64,000 nt of DNA from Clostridia bacterium (GCA_026418695.1 JAOAAU010000056.1:1-64000); one strand, 5' to 3'; positions 1 to 9,508 are shown, counted from the first letter of the stretch. Translations and numbers: made by a program. The notes: generated by a model from the letters alone, not told the origin.

Positions 1-11
1 GAATAAACTTT

Positions 12-1220
12 TTGCCGCTGCTGATGGGCTCACTTTTTTTAAGTGTGCTGGTCGGCATTTCTTTCAACCTGCTTTCAAAGTATGTTCTCGGTAAAAACAT
101 GGTCTCAATAGATATGTTAATAAACTACACTTCATTGGGCATTCTTCTCTTTATGTTTTTAGTTTTTATGTTGTACGGCAACCTTAAAAACTTGCTTTTG
201 GTGAAAAGTGTTCAGGAGTACGAATTAAGTAACTTCAGAGTGTTTACCGACGCGCTTCACCGTTCAACCTCCGATCTGGAGATCTATGAGGTTCTCCAAA
301 AATATGTAAGCCAAGTGCCCGGTGTAAGTCATTCAACCCTGCATTTTCTCTGCGACAAGACTGCAGATAGCGGGTTCTGGAGGAGAATTTCCAACGGGAA
401 GATTCCGCTATGCGACATGAATCCTAGAACGTGCCCAACTCTTCGTTCAGGCAAGGAGTGTGTTGTCCGCAGTATTGGCAATGACATCAAATGCGCATAC
501 CAGCTTTCCGAATACACGCATGGCAGTTACGTATGCTTTCCCATAACGATTTCCGATAATATCCAGGGTATCCTGCAGGTATACAGCCGCAGTGAGTTTT
601 CAATGGATCAGACGATGATTTCCAAAGTCCGTTCCTATGTTGAAATCTGTAAATCTGTCACCAGCAACAGGAAAGCTTTGACCATTCTGGACAAAAAAGC
701 ATCTACGGATAAGCTGACGAAGTTGTATAATCGAAGCTTTTTGGATCCTTACCTTGAAAACCAGATCGAGACTGCGAACCTTACAGATCAGCCACTGAGT
801 ATTATTCTTCTGGACATCGACCACTTCAAAAAAGTGAACGATACCTACGGTCATGCTGCCGGAGACCACGTTTTGGTCGTCTTTGCAGAGATTCTCATGA
901 AATGCACCAGAAAAACGGACCTCGTGGCCAGATTTGGCGGCGAGGAGTTTATTGTCGTACTTCCTTCAACCACCATCGAGACAACCTACTCGATCGCCGA
1001 CAGGATCCGGCGAACCACCTCCAATACTGTGATTCCCTCTCTTGATGGTGTATCCATCCCGAAAATCACATGCAGTTTAGGAATCGCGGTTTACCCTGTG
1101 CACAGCCAGGATAAACTGGAATTAATCAAGGCTGCCGATACTGCTCTATATGAAGCGAAGCAATCCGGCAGAAACTGCATTAAAATCTTTAACAGTACCC
1201 ATAATGTATCCAAGGAATAG
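12..1220 (+). CDS. Membrane-anchored diguanylate cyclase (TM segments, GAF-like region, GGDEF); probably 5'-truncated by the window edge
   Basis: ORF translation has hydrophobic N-terminus, LSIILLDIDHFKKVNDTYGH and RFGGEEF motifs; the frame stays open to the left edge of the window and the ORF-track start is a TTG. Confidence 0.93.
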   Translation: MPLLMGSLFLSVLVGISFNLLSKYVLGKNMVSIDMLINYTSLGILLFMFLVFMLYGNLKNLLLVKSVQEYELSNFRVFTDALHRSTSDLEIYEVLQKYVSQVPGVSHSTLHFLCDKTADSGFWRRISNGKIPLCDMNPRTCPTLRSGKECVVRSIGNDIKCAYQLSEYTHGSYVCFPITISDNIQGILQVYSRSEFSMDQTMISKVRSYVEICKSVTSNRKALTILDKKASTDKLTKLYNRSFLDPYLENQIETANLTDQPLSIILLDIDHFKKVNDTYGHAAGDHVLVVFAEILMKCTRKTDLVARFGGEEFIVVLPSTTIETTYSIADRIRRTTSNTVIPSLDGVSIPKITCSLGIAVYPVHSQDKLELIKAADTALYEAKQSGRNCIKIFNSTHNVSKE

Positions 1221-1932
1221 GTGCTTCCGCCTCCATTTCCTGCGGTTAAATCTGTTTTTATCCATGTCAAACTTATAATTATATGTTTAATATACTCTTT
1301 TCAAGATCTGGATTTAGGACCCTTTCTTCATTTATACAGCTGTGCTGAAGAGTTTTGTCAAATACCCCTTCGTAGCAATAACCAAGCTCTAAGGTATCTG
1401 TTTTACGGCAAGTAAAATATAGAATTAAATTTTTCTTGGTTTCCACAGCTTAGAGCTTCGTTGATGATTACTTTGATTTCTATATCTTTTAGTATTCGTT
1501 ATCGATATAAAGTATAAATATAGCATTACTACTCTTTGTAAACTTATCGTTTAGGAAATAAATCGTGTTCGACAAATATTACTGTACTTTTTCGTAAAAA
1601 TAGCAATAATGTATAGGGTAACCCTTGATACAGGAAATTTTTATACACCATTTTGAATTAAAACTTTTATCCGGTGAAATATTAAAACGGCACATTCCGC
1701 AGGTACATTGTTGTTGTATATTACATGAGAATCATATAAGATTGAATAAACCAGGTTTTTACCAACCTAGCATTGGAGTGGACATAACGCAATCGTCAAA
1801 ATGATTTTACATGGAAGAACTGAATTTTCACGATGAAAAACAAGGAAATTGAAGCGCGATGAAAACACTTAACCGCGTTCAATATAGATTAAGAAATTGG
1901 GGCAACCCACAAAAACTAAGGTGGTAGAAAAT

Positions 1933-4176
1933 ATGAACATAACAGCGAACGCAGACGATATTTTAAAAATTGTGCATGGTGAACACTATGACCCTTTCTG
2001 TTGCTTGGGGATTCATCCGATTTGCAACAAAGAGGATGAAAAGAAAGGATTCAGCATCCGGGCTTTTATGCCGAATGCCAAGCTGATGAAAGTTATCTCA
2101 CTGGACAGTAATACCGTCTACGATATGAAAAGAATCAACGAAAGCGGATTCTTTGAAGCGATCATCGAGGACAAGACCGAGTTTTTCCCTTATAAATTTG
2201 AAGTAACCGATTTTAACGACATCAGCTTTTCTACATATGACTCCTATAGCTTCTGGCCTGTGCTTACCGACTTTGATCTCCATCTTTTCAATGAGGGAAA
2301 TCATCACCGGATTTTTGACAAGTTGGGCGCCCATGTTATGACCATTAACGGGATCGAGGGCACACTGTTCTGTGTCTGGGCTCCTTGTGCGAAGCGTGTA
2401 AGCGTGGTAGGACATTTCAACCAATGGGATGGCAGAAGGCATCAGATGCGTCAATTAGGCTGTTCAGGCGTTTGGGAAATATTCATTCCCGGGATAGGCC
2501 AATCAGAAGTATACAAGTATGAGATCAAAACACCAGCCGGGGAAATCTATATTAAGGCAGATCCCTATGCATTTTTCTCTGAGCTTCGCCCAAATACCGC
2601 TTCAATTGTTTATGATTTGAACAAATATGTATGGAATGACAATGAATGGATTCAAAATAGAGACAGCAGCAATATATTTGAAAAGCCTGTCTCCATCTAT
2701 GAAGTTCATCTGGGTTCATGGTCGAGAGTCCCTGGCGAAACCGGGCCGGGCGGCGAGGAAGACGGGGGCGGCAGATTTTTAACTTACAAGGAATTTGCTG
2801 ATAAACTGGTTTCTTACGTTAAGGAAATGGGTTATACCCATATTGAGCTCCTCCCTGTTGCAGAGCACCCATATGACGGTTCCTGGGGATACCAGATTAC
2901 CGGTTATTATTCTATTACCAGCCGGTATGGAAAGCCTGAAGACTTTATGTATCTGATCGATTTATGCCACCAGAATGGCATCGGCGTAATCATGGATTGG
3001 GTTCCGGCTCACTTCCCTAAAGACGGACATGGACTTGCCCGATTTGATGGAACCGCAGTCTATGAACACGCAGATTCCAAGCAGGGAGAGCATCCGGATT
3101 GGGGCACCCATATTTTCAATTACGGGCGTCATGAAGTTAGAAACTTCCTGGTTTCCAATGCGATTTTCTGGTTTGAAAAATATCATATCGACGGTTTGAG
3201 AGTGGATGCCGTTGCCTCCATGCTTTATCTGGATTATGCCAAAAAAGAAGGCGAGTGGATTCCCAACAAATGGGGCGGCCGGGAAAACGTTGATGCCATT
3301 GAGTTCTTGCGCCAGTTGAATTCAACAGTATACCAGTACTTTCCGGGCGTTATGATGATCGCTGAAGAATCCACCTCATGGCCATTGGTATCAAAACCGC
3401 CTTATCTTGGAGGTCTCGGGTTCTCCTTCAAGTGGAACATGGGCTGGATGAATGATTATTTAAAATATATCAGCATGGATTCTATTTATAGAAAATACCA
3501 CCACAATCTGATAACATTCTCTATGATGTATGCCTTCTCTGAAAACTTCACCCTGGTGCTTTCCCATGACGAGGTGGTCCATGGCAAATGCTCCATGCTC
3601 AGCAAAATGCCGGGGGATTACTGGCAGAAATTTGCCGGTCTACGAGCAAGCTATGGGTATATGTATGGACATCCCGGAAAGAAACTGATGTTTATGGGCA
3701 GTGAATATGGTCAATTCATCGAGTGGGATTATAAGAAGAGCCTGGATTGGTTCCTTCTGGATTATGATATGCATAAGAAGATGCAGAATTACGTAAGAGA
3801 CCTGAATCACCTGTACACCACTGAGAAGGCCCTCTATGAAGTGGATTTCCATTATGACGGGTTTGAGTGGATTGACTGTAATGACTCTGAGCACAGCGTT
3901 GTATCCTTTATACGTAAGGGCAAAGACTGGCATGATTCGCTGATCTTCGTTTGCAACTTTACACCGGTGGTTCACGACCATTACAGGATCGGTGTTCCAT
4001 TTGACCTTTTTTATAAGGAAATCTTCAATAGTGATGCTGAAATTTATGGCGGAAGCAATGTCGGAAACTGCGGCGGGCTCCAGGCCGAACAGATCCCTTG
4101 CCATAACAAGCCTTATTCGTTGGGTTTGCGTATTCCGCCATTAAGCGTTTTTGTTCTGAAACCTGTTTTTGAATAG
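1933..4176 (+). CDS. glgB: 1,4-alpha-glucan branching enzyme
   Basis: GH13 branching-enzyme motifs (EVHLGSWSR, GLRVDAVASMLYLDY, AEESTSWP, LSHDEVVHGKCSM); start moved to ATG 1933, preceded by aaggtgg. Confidence 0.96.
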   Translation: MNITANADDILKIVHGEHYDPFCCLGIHPICNKEDEKKGFSIRAFMPNAKLMKVISLDSNTVYDMKRINESGFFEAIIEDKTEFFPYKFEVTDFNDISFSTYDSYSFWPVLTDFDLHLFNEGNHHRIFDKLGAHVMTINGIEGTLFCVWAPCAKRVSVVGHFNQWDGRRHQMRQLGCSGVWEIFIPGIGQSEVYKYEIKTPAGEIYIKADPYAFFSELRPNTASIVYDLNKYVWNDNEWIQNRDSSNIFEKPVSIYEVHLGSWSRVPGETGPGGEEDGGGRFLTYKEFADKLVSYVKEMGYTHIELLPVAEHPYDGSWGYQITGYYSITSRYGKPEDFMYLIDLCHQNGIGVIMDWVPAHFPKDGHGLARFDGTAVYEHADSKQGEHPDWGTHIFNYGRHEVRNFLVSNAIFWFEKYHIDGLRVDAVASMLYLDYAKKEGEWIPNKWGGRENVDAIEFLRQLNSTVYQYFPGVMMIAEESTSWPLVSKPPYLGGLGFSFKWNMGWMNDYLKYISMDSIYRKYHHNLITFSMMYAFSENFTLVLSHDEVVHGKCSMLSKMPGDYWQKFAGLRASYGYMYGHPGKKLMFMGSEYGQFIEWDYKKSLDWFLLDYDMHKKMQNYVRDLNHLYTTEKALYEVDFHYDGFEWIDCNDSEHSVVSFIRKGKDWHDSLIFVCNFTPVVHDHYRIGVPFDLFYKEIFNSDAEIYGGSNVGNCGGLQAEQIPCHNKPYSLGLRIPPLSVFVLKPVFE

Positions 4177-4191
4177 AGCTGAACGTTCAAA

Positions 4192-4222
4192 AGGGCTGCT
4201 TCAGATTTTCTGAAGCAGCCCT
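4192..4222 (+). terminator. Perfect 13-bp hairpin just after glgB (no strong U-tract)
   Basis: AGGGCTGCTTCAG-ATTTT-CTGAAGCAGCCCT. Confidence 0.7.
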
Positions 4223-4329
4223 CCGATTTATATCCCTCAATTATTCACCAGTCGGTACAACATCGCATTACCTGACTGTGACCCTGTGAAACAGCCGTCT
4301 ACCTTTAAATAGCTATTTTATTCGTTTTT

Positions 4330-6312
4330 CTATTGAAGCGTTGCCGCTTGCAAAGTAATGTTTCCATAACTTGAATCATACGCTTGATCGATTACATATT
4401 TTACAGTCAGCGTTTGACTGCTGGATGCGGCTTTAAAATTAATGCTGATCACTTTGCATGTTGTTCCCGAGGATGAGTCTATATAGCTGTTATACTCTGT
4501 TGCACTTCCGTCACTTAGGGTTGCAGTCACCTTTCCTTTTGCCTTCCATGCACCTAAATATAGCCTAAGGGTCTTTTGTGTCGTATCCGCAGGTACTGTA
4601 AGCTGAAAGCCGTTTCCTTCTCTTGTGACATAGATCCCGGTTCCACTATTGCTAACAGTATCGTTTGGGGTTCCTCCTGTCCAGGAGAACAGTACTGGAT
4701 TGTCTGCAAACCAGTTTACGGAACCGCTGCCAATTCTTGAATAGTTGCCGATCTGTTGGGTTACTCCGTTTTTATGGTTAAACTTTGATTCACCGTCGAA
4801 TCCCCAATGTGCCCAGTCCTTGGTCCCTTCATTGCTCAGATTGACTGAATATGCAGGTGCTGCCGCACTTCCGGAAAGTGTTCCGGTCAATGCTGAGATC
4901 CTTGCCAGCGTGATATAATCAAGATTTGCATATCCTGTATCATTTGAATCATACTTATAGGCAATAGTATTGTTTCCTGCACTCAAAGACAGCCTCTCGG
5001 TAGCGTCGGACCAGTTGTCCCAGCTGGCAAGGTTTGCAAGGGAGATCTGTCTTACCCTGGTGCCATTTACGTAAATTCCCAGTGTTCTGGTAGTTCCGGT
5101 CGCATTGGAATATCTGAGCTTTACGTCATACTCCCCTGCTGTATCCACATTGACCGTAAAGGTTGCTGTTGCTCCTTGATTCCATAATCCGCTGACAAAT
5201 CCGTTTCCTGAGTAACCTGAATGATTGGTGCTGATTGTTGCACCGTTGGATAAGGACGCATTTTCGGCTTCATATCCGTTAGCAGGGTTTACAGTACTGC
5301 TTCCGCTATACACTTCAAACTCATATAGGGAGTATCCGTAGTTGGTAGCTCTGGCCGTGGCATACATCTTCACATATCTTGCATCGGTCGCTGCAAATAC
5401 GATATTGTCGGTTCCGCCATCCCCGGAGTTGGTGGAGTAAATCTCGGTCCAATTGCTTGCATCACTGGACTTATAAAGCTTATACTCCTTGGCATAGGCA
5501 GCTTCCCAGATTAGTTTCACCTTATTGATACTTTTTACACTTCCAAGATCAACAAATATCCACTGCGGATTGCTTCCATATTCACTGGACCAACGGGTAG
5601 ACGTATTCCCATCCACTGCCTTTTGGGCGCTGTAAGTTGAGTTATAGTCGGAAGAAGATCTGATTGACTTATTTAAAGCGAGATTTGTGCCGGTGCTGGT
5701 ATTATTGTCATCATCCTCTTCATCGTCATCCCCGTCTTCAATAATTACTGAACCGGTCTCTTCATCCCATTCTACTTTTTGATGGAATTTCTCAGCGATG
5801 AACCTCACCGGTACAACAATTCTGCTGTTTTCCGATCTTGCCGGTACATCGATTCTATATTCCTTTCCGTTTACTATTACAACATCGCTGCCCAGTTTGA
5901 TTTTAATCACTGTATCGCCTTTGGTGATGGTTGCAGTCCCTGTTGCTTCGTTCCACTCTACTTTCGCTCCGAGTGCTTGTACAATAGCCCTGATAGGTAC
6001 GAGTACACGCCCTTCCTTGAGAACGGGAGGTACATCCGTCTCAACTTCTTCGCCATTGATAAAGATCACATTTGCCTTAATATTATATTCGTTCTTGATG
6101 TTCACAATCTGTTTCACGTATTCCTGTCTTTCACTTTTACCTTTTCCATTATCCTTGTTTTTGTCCTTTTCCTTATAATAGTCCTTTAATTTCTGCTTCC
6201 AGTATTTCATCTCGTCTTCTTTATCTTTCTTGTTTGGCTTCGCATAAGCGACAGAAAAACTTGTTGTTAAAACCAGCATCAATGAAATGATGATGCATAT
6301 CATTTTTTTCAT
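4330..6312 (-). CDS. Secreted protein: copper-amine-oxidase N-like (stalk) domain, F5/8-type C (discoidin) domain, CBM6/35-like domain
   Basis: Signal peptide MKKMICIIISLMLVLTTSFSVAYA; duplicated VFINGEEVETDVPPVLKEGRVLVPIRAIVQALGAKVEW-type repeats; discoidin-like SIRSSSDYNSTYSAQKAVDGNTSTRWSS; YEAENASLSNGA CBM-like. Start moved to ATG 6312 (SD aaggagggg). Confidence 0.85.
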   Translation of the reverse strand: MKKMICIIISLMLVLTTSFSVAYAKPNKKDKEDEMKYWKQKLKDYYKEKDKNKDNGKGKSERQEYVKQIVNIKNEYNIKANVIFINGEEVETDVPPVLKEGRVLVPIRAIVQALGAKVEWNEATGTATITKGDTVIKIKLGSDVVIVNGKEYRIDVPARSENSRIVVPVRFIAEKFHQKVEWDEETGSVIIEDGDDDEEDDDNNTSTGTNLALNKSIRSSSDYNSTYSAQKAVDGNTSTRWSSEYGSNPQWIFVDLGSVKSINKVKLIWEAAYAKEYKLYKSSDASNWTEIYSTNSGDGGTDNIVFAATDARYVKMYATARATNYGYSLYEFEVYSGSSTVNPANGYEAENASLSNGATISTNHSGYSGNGFVSGLWNQGATATFTVNVDTAGEYDVKLRYSNATGTTRTLGIYVNGTRVRQISLANLASWDNWSDATERLSLSAGNNTIAYKYDSNDTGYANLDYITLARISALTGTLSGSAAAPAYSVNLSNEGTKDWAHWGFDGESKFNHKNGVTQQIGNYSRIGSGSVNWFADNPVLFSWTGGTPNDTVSNSGTGIYVTREGNGFQLTVPADTTQKTLRLYLGAWKAKGKVTATLSDGSATEYNSYIDSSSGTTCKVISINFKAASSSQTLTVKYVIDQAYDSSYGNITLQAATLQ

Positions 6313-6315
6313 AAT

Positions 6316-6364
6316 AAAAACCCCTCCTTGATGAATGTTTACTATATACATTCGAGGGGTTTTT
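6316..6364 (-). promoter_or_regulatory. Hairpin overlapping the SD of the downstream stalk gene; also terminator-like for the upstream gene
   Basis: AAAAACCCCTC (6316-6326) pairs with GAGGGGTTTTT (6354-6364); inner GAATGT (6333-6338)/ACATTC (6348-6353); on the minus strand followed by TTTTT. Confidence 0.75.
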
Positions 6365-6379
6365 TATTATTTTAGGGTA
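6342..6379 (-). promoter_or_regulatory. Candidate SigI-type promoter of the stalk/CBM gene
   Basis: Minus-strand TACCCTAAAATAATAAAAAACCCCTCGAATGTATATAG; same layout as 7399-7436. Confidence 0.5.
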
Positions 6380-6426
6380 CAATTTCATTTTTTTCTAAAT
6401 TTCATGAACAAAATTATGCTTTTTAA

Positions 6427-7278
6427 TTAGTTTGTTCCTGTTGCACCGTCAGTTATGCCTGAACTTGTTGTTGGTGTTGTTGGTTCTGTTGTAGTGGTTG
6501 GTGTTGTTCCGGTATCAGTACCAGTTCCAGGACTGGTTGTAGTATCTGCGCCAGTGCTTGGGGTAGTTCCAGTATCCGTACCTATAGTTGGAGTAGTCCC
6601 TGTACCTGTGGTTGTATCTGTACTTGTTCCATCTTCGATAATGACAGTTCCGGTTCCGGGATCATACTCAACCTGCTTTTTAAAGGTTTCAGATATAAAT
6701 CTAACCGGTACAATCGTCCTACTGTTATAAAGTTCTGCAGGAACATCCAGCTTAACTTCCTCACCGTTTACTTTTGCAGTTGTATTTCCCAGTACAATCT
6801 CAATTACTGTTCCTTCCTTGGTAATTGTAACGGTGTTTGTTGCCGCATCCCAGGCTACTTCTGCACCAAGGGCATTGGTAATGGCCCTCACAGGAATAAG
6901 TGTTCTTCCATATTTCAATACCGGCGGAACGTCTGAAACAACTTCCTTTCCGTTAACAAATATCATTTTTGACTCTTCCTTGTTCTGCTTTTTCAATTCA
7001 TAGATTTGTTGAATCAATTCTTTTCTTGTTTCCTTGTTGCTGTGCTGTTCCTTCAGCTGCGCTTTCAAGGAATCCACTGTTGGCTTTGGAGTTTGTTCAC
7101 CTGTTGCAGGAGTTGTTGTATCGGTTGTGTCCGTAACCTGAACCGTTGTACTGCTCTTACTTTCGGATTTACCGCTGGAGTCCCCTGATTTACCTTTTCC
7201 ATTGTCTGCATATGTAACCATGAAGCCGGCTGATAAAACGATTCCTGTAGTAAGTACCGCACACAATAGTTTTTTCAT
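6427..7278 (-). CDS. Secreted copper-amine-oxidase N-like (stalk) domain protein with Thr/Pro/Gly-rich C-terminal tail
   Basis: Signal peptide; MIFVNGKEVVSDVPPVLKYGRTLIPVRAITNALGAEVAWD and SRTIVPVRFISETFKKQVEYD; Thr-rich linker. Confidence 0.85.
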   Translation of the reverse strand: MKKLLCAVLTTGIVLSAGFMVTYADNGKGKSGDSSGKSESKSSTTVQVTDTTDTTTPATGEQTPKPTVDSLKAQLKEQHSNKETRKELIQQIYELKKQNKEESKMIFVNGKEVVSDVPPVLKYGRTLIPVRAITNALGAEVAWDAATNTVTITKEGTVIEIVLGNTTAKVNGEEVKLDVPAELYNSRTIVPVRFISETFKKQVEYDPGTGTVIIEDGTSTDTTTGTGTTPTIGTDTGTTPSTGADTTTSPGTGTDTGTTPTTTTEPTTPTTSSGITDGATGTN

Positions 7279-7398
7279 AATATTACCCCCAGATTTTTAA
7301 TATAGTGGATTTCTTAAGCCGATCATCCATCAGGAACTATTGATTGTCCAAGTTGATTTCCTCTTCCCGCCTGACTTTCTCGGCTTTTCCTTATTATA

Positions 7399-7436
7399 CT
7401 ATATTATTCGACATTCCCTGGGATAATTTTGGGGTA
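7399..7436 (-). promoter_or_regulatory. Candidate SigI-type promoter upstream of the 6427-7278 gene
   Basis: Minus-strand TACCCCAAAATTATCCCAGGGAATGTCGAATAATATAG: ACCCC...CGAA layout; lies between rsgI and the stalk gene. Confidence 0.5.
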
Positions 7437-7470
7437 GTTAGAAAAACTTTATCAAATTTTCACAAAAAAA

Positions 7471-7492
7471 ATCGCCTCTACCTGAGGCGATC
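7471..7492 (-). terminator. Intrinsic terminator of the sigI-rsgI operon
   Basis: GATCGCCTC-aggta-GAGGCGAT followed by T8 on the minus strand. Confidence 0.85.
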
Positions 7493-7529
7493 TTCTTTTT
7501 ACTTATAGAATCTTCCTATGTATACAATA

Positions 7530-8654
7530 CTATTGATCCTTTTTACTGTTTTTCCGCTTATCCTGCTTTTCGTTTTTGTCACTTTTATCTTTTGACTCAT
7601 GACGATCCCTGCTGTTGTTCTCTTTATCATCCTCTATTTTTTCACTGTTTTTTTTATCCTGCTGCTCTGTTTTTCTATTATCCATATGCTGGCCGTCCTG
7701 TTTTTTCTCACTCAACTGTTTTTCATCGCGCTCATTGGATTTGCTGTCCTTCCGATCCGACTTTTTTGAACTGTTTCTGTCTTCTTTTCGATCTTCTTTA
7801 TCTTTGCCCTCTATTTTTTTATCCTCAGTCTTTTTATTTGCATCCGTTGAATCAGTCTTCTCATCTGTTTTGGCTGAGTCTGCTTCGCCCTGCTGATCTT
7901 TTGTTTCTTTCTTTTCGTATCGTTCCTGCTTTTTGCCTTCCTTAATGTGCTTCATGATCTCTTTTACGGGTGCGTTCTTATACTCTTCCATCTTCGCTTG
8001 TGGATTTACTTCCTGCAGCCTTTCGATCAGGAGCATCTTTCCTGGGGAAACGCCTGCCTTGCGTGCGTCATCGTGTCTTTGGATATTCACATTTTCCACC
8101 ATGACTTCCGCTTTGACCTTTTCTGTCTGAAGTTCGGTCTTTGCGCTTTCCTCAAGCTTTTTCCTTATTTCTGTAGTCTTTTCATCACTCTTCCCGGAAA
8201 CGGTAATGAGTACATCGTTTTTTGCCTCTCCTGTCAGGTATCCTTCCTCTGCAGCCCTGTCCAGAATGAGGTCGACACCATCTTCTATGGATTTATTTTC
8301 AAAGACAACTTCCTTGATAATTTTTTGCCCATCCTCATTTAATGCTTCTATCCGGATGATTCTGTTAAAGATATTCGATGTAATCTCAACGCTGGGATTG
8401 ATATCAATGTTGATATAGCTGTAAGGGGTATAGTAGCCATAGACGCCAAGTCCAAGACTCAAAAACAGAAGGACTGCCGCTGCCAGCGACGAAACCTTTT
8501 GCCACGAGTTTATACTGATTACAGACCTTGCAGCAGGCAAATCAATTTCGTTTCCGACCTTCAAATTGCCGCTGTTTCTAATCTTGATGAAAGCCCCATT
8601 TTTATCGAGAGCTACTGCATATTGATTTTTAATTTCTACGATTACCGCTTTCAT
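7530..8654 (-). CDS. rsgI: RsgI-like transmembrane anti-sigma factor with a very charged C-terminal tail
   Basis: N-terminal MKAVIVEIKNQYAVALDKNGAFIKIRNSGNLKVGNEIDL (RsgI_N-type), one TM, YINIDINPSVEITSNIFNRIIRIEALNEDG; start moved to ATG 8654. Confidence 0.9.
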   Translation of the reverse strand: MKAVIVEIKNQYAVALDKNGAFIKIRNSGNLKVGNEIDLPAARSVISINSWQKVSSLAAAVLLFLSLGLGVYGYYTPYSYINIDINPSVEITSNIFNRIIRIEALNEDGQKIIKEVVFENKSIEDGVDLILDRAAEEGYLTGEAKNDVLITVSGKSDEKTTEIRKKLEESAKTELQTEKVKAEVMVENVNIQRHDDARKAGVSPGKMLLIERLQEVNPQAKMEEYKNAPVKEIMKHIKEGKKQERYEKKETKDQQGEADSAKTDEKTDSTDANKKTEDKKIEGKDKEDRKEDRNSSKKSDRKDSKSNERDEKQLSEKKQDGQHMDNRKTEQQDKKNSEKIEDDKENNSRDRHESKDKSDKNEKQDKRKNSKKDQ

Positions 8655-8658
8655 CCCT

Positions 8659-9363
8659 TCACCCCCATTGCACATAACTGCTGATATACTGATAATCCCC
8701 TGTTCGGATGATCACCACCGCTAATATATATTTTCGCATTCGCTCAATATTTTTTCGGGGTAACCCTAAAGTTTTTTCAATTTCTGCTATCGGAAGCACC
8801 CTTTTGTCTTTGATCTGCCGGATCAGATCGTGCCTGGACAGGAGAAATCCAATAATCTCCATGCACATTTTCCGGGTCTTGTCATGCTTGGGTGAAACCT
8901 CTGCCAGTTCAAAAAAAGAAATGCCCCACGCATCCAGCTCCTTCTTTAACTCCTCTATCTCAAGCTTTCTGTATTCGCTAACCTTTTCCTCTGAGTAGCT
9001 TTCAATAGACTTTTCCGCACTTAAGTCCCGTTCATTCTCTTCATCCTCGGTATGGTATTCACTGATCGAAACCACACCGGCATGCTTTTTTTCTTTTCTA
9101 TAATAATCAATCAGCCTTCGTTTAATAACGTTTTGTGAAAATGAAAGGAAGTTTCCTTTAAACAAGTTATAGGAATTGACAGCCTCTACAAAAGCCAGCA
9201 ATCCGATGCTCAATTCATCATCCTCACCGTACCGCATATAGCGCCCGGTAGATTTTTCAACGCATGAAGCGATAAAGGGCTTGTATTCTTCTACAAGCCT
9301 GTTGATTTCTTCGTTATTCCCTTTTATTTTTTTTACCCTGTCATTGATGGAATTAAATTGCAT
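8659..9363 (-). CDS. sigI: RNA polymerase sigma-I factor
   Basis: SigI-type LVEEYKPFIASCVEKSTGRYMRYGEDDELSIGLLAFVEAVNSYN...FLSFSQNVIKRRLIDYYRKE; C-terminal LPRKNIERMRKYILAVVIIRTGDY; start moved to ATG 9363 with SD gggagg. Confidence 0.95.
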   Translation of the reverse strand: MQFNSINDRVKKIKGNNEEINRLVEEYKPFIASCVEKSTGRYMRYGEDDELSIGLLAFVEAVNSYNLFKGNFLSFSQNVIKRRLIDYYRKEKKHAGVVSISEYHTEDEENERDLSAEKSIESYSEEKVSEYRKLEIEELKKELDAWGISFFELAEVSPKHDKTRKMCMEIIGFLLSRHDLIRQIKDKRVLPIAEIEKTLGLPRKNIERMRKYILAVVIIRTGDYQYISSYVQWG

Positions 9364-9508
9364 CAAGATCCTCCCTGGCAAGGATATTCCCTGTATATGA
9401 GTACGATTATATCATCAAGAAATACAAAAAACAAATTCCTTGGGGTAGTGCTCTACAATGCCTTAAGCAGCCCAATATTCCTGATTATTCAATGGTTCTT
9501 TCCGGATT

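Noticed and set aside
3640-4104. 154-aa minus-strand ORF
   Set aside because: Antisense to glgB
6440-6650. Tandem-like GT-rich repeats
   Set aside because: Explained by the Thr/Pro/Gly-rich coding tail of the stalk protein, not a CRISPR or satellite
9390-9450. SigI autoregulatory promoter upstream of sigI
   Set aside because: ACTACCCCAA is present but no CGAA at the right spacing; TTGTTT-17-TATAAT looks like an ordinary SigA promoter
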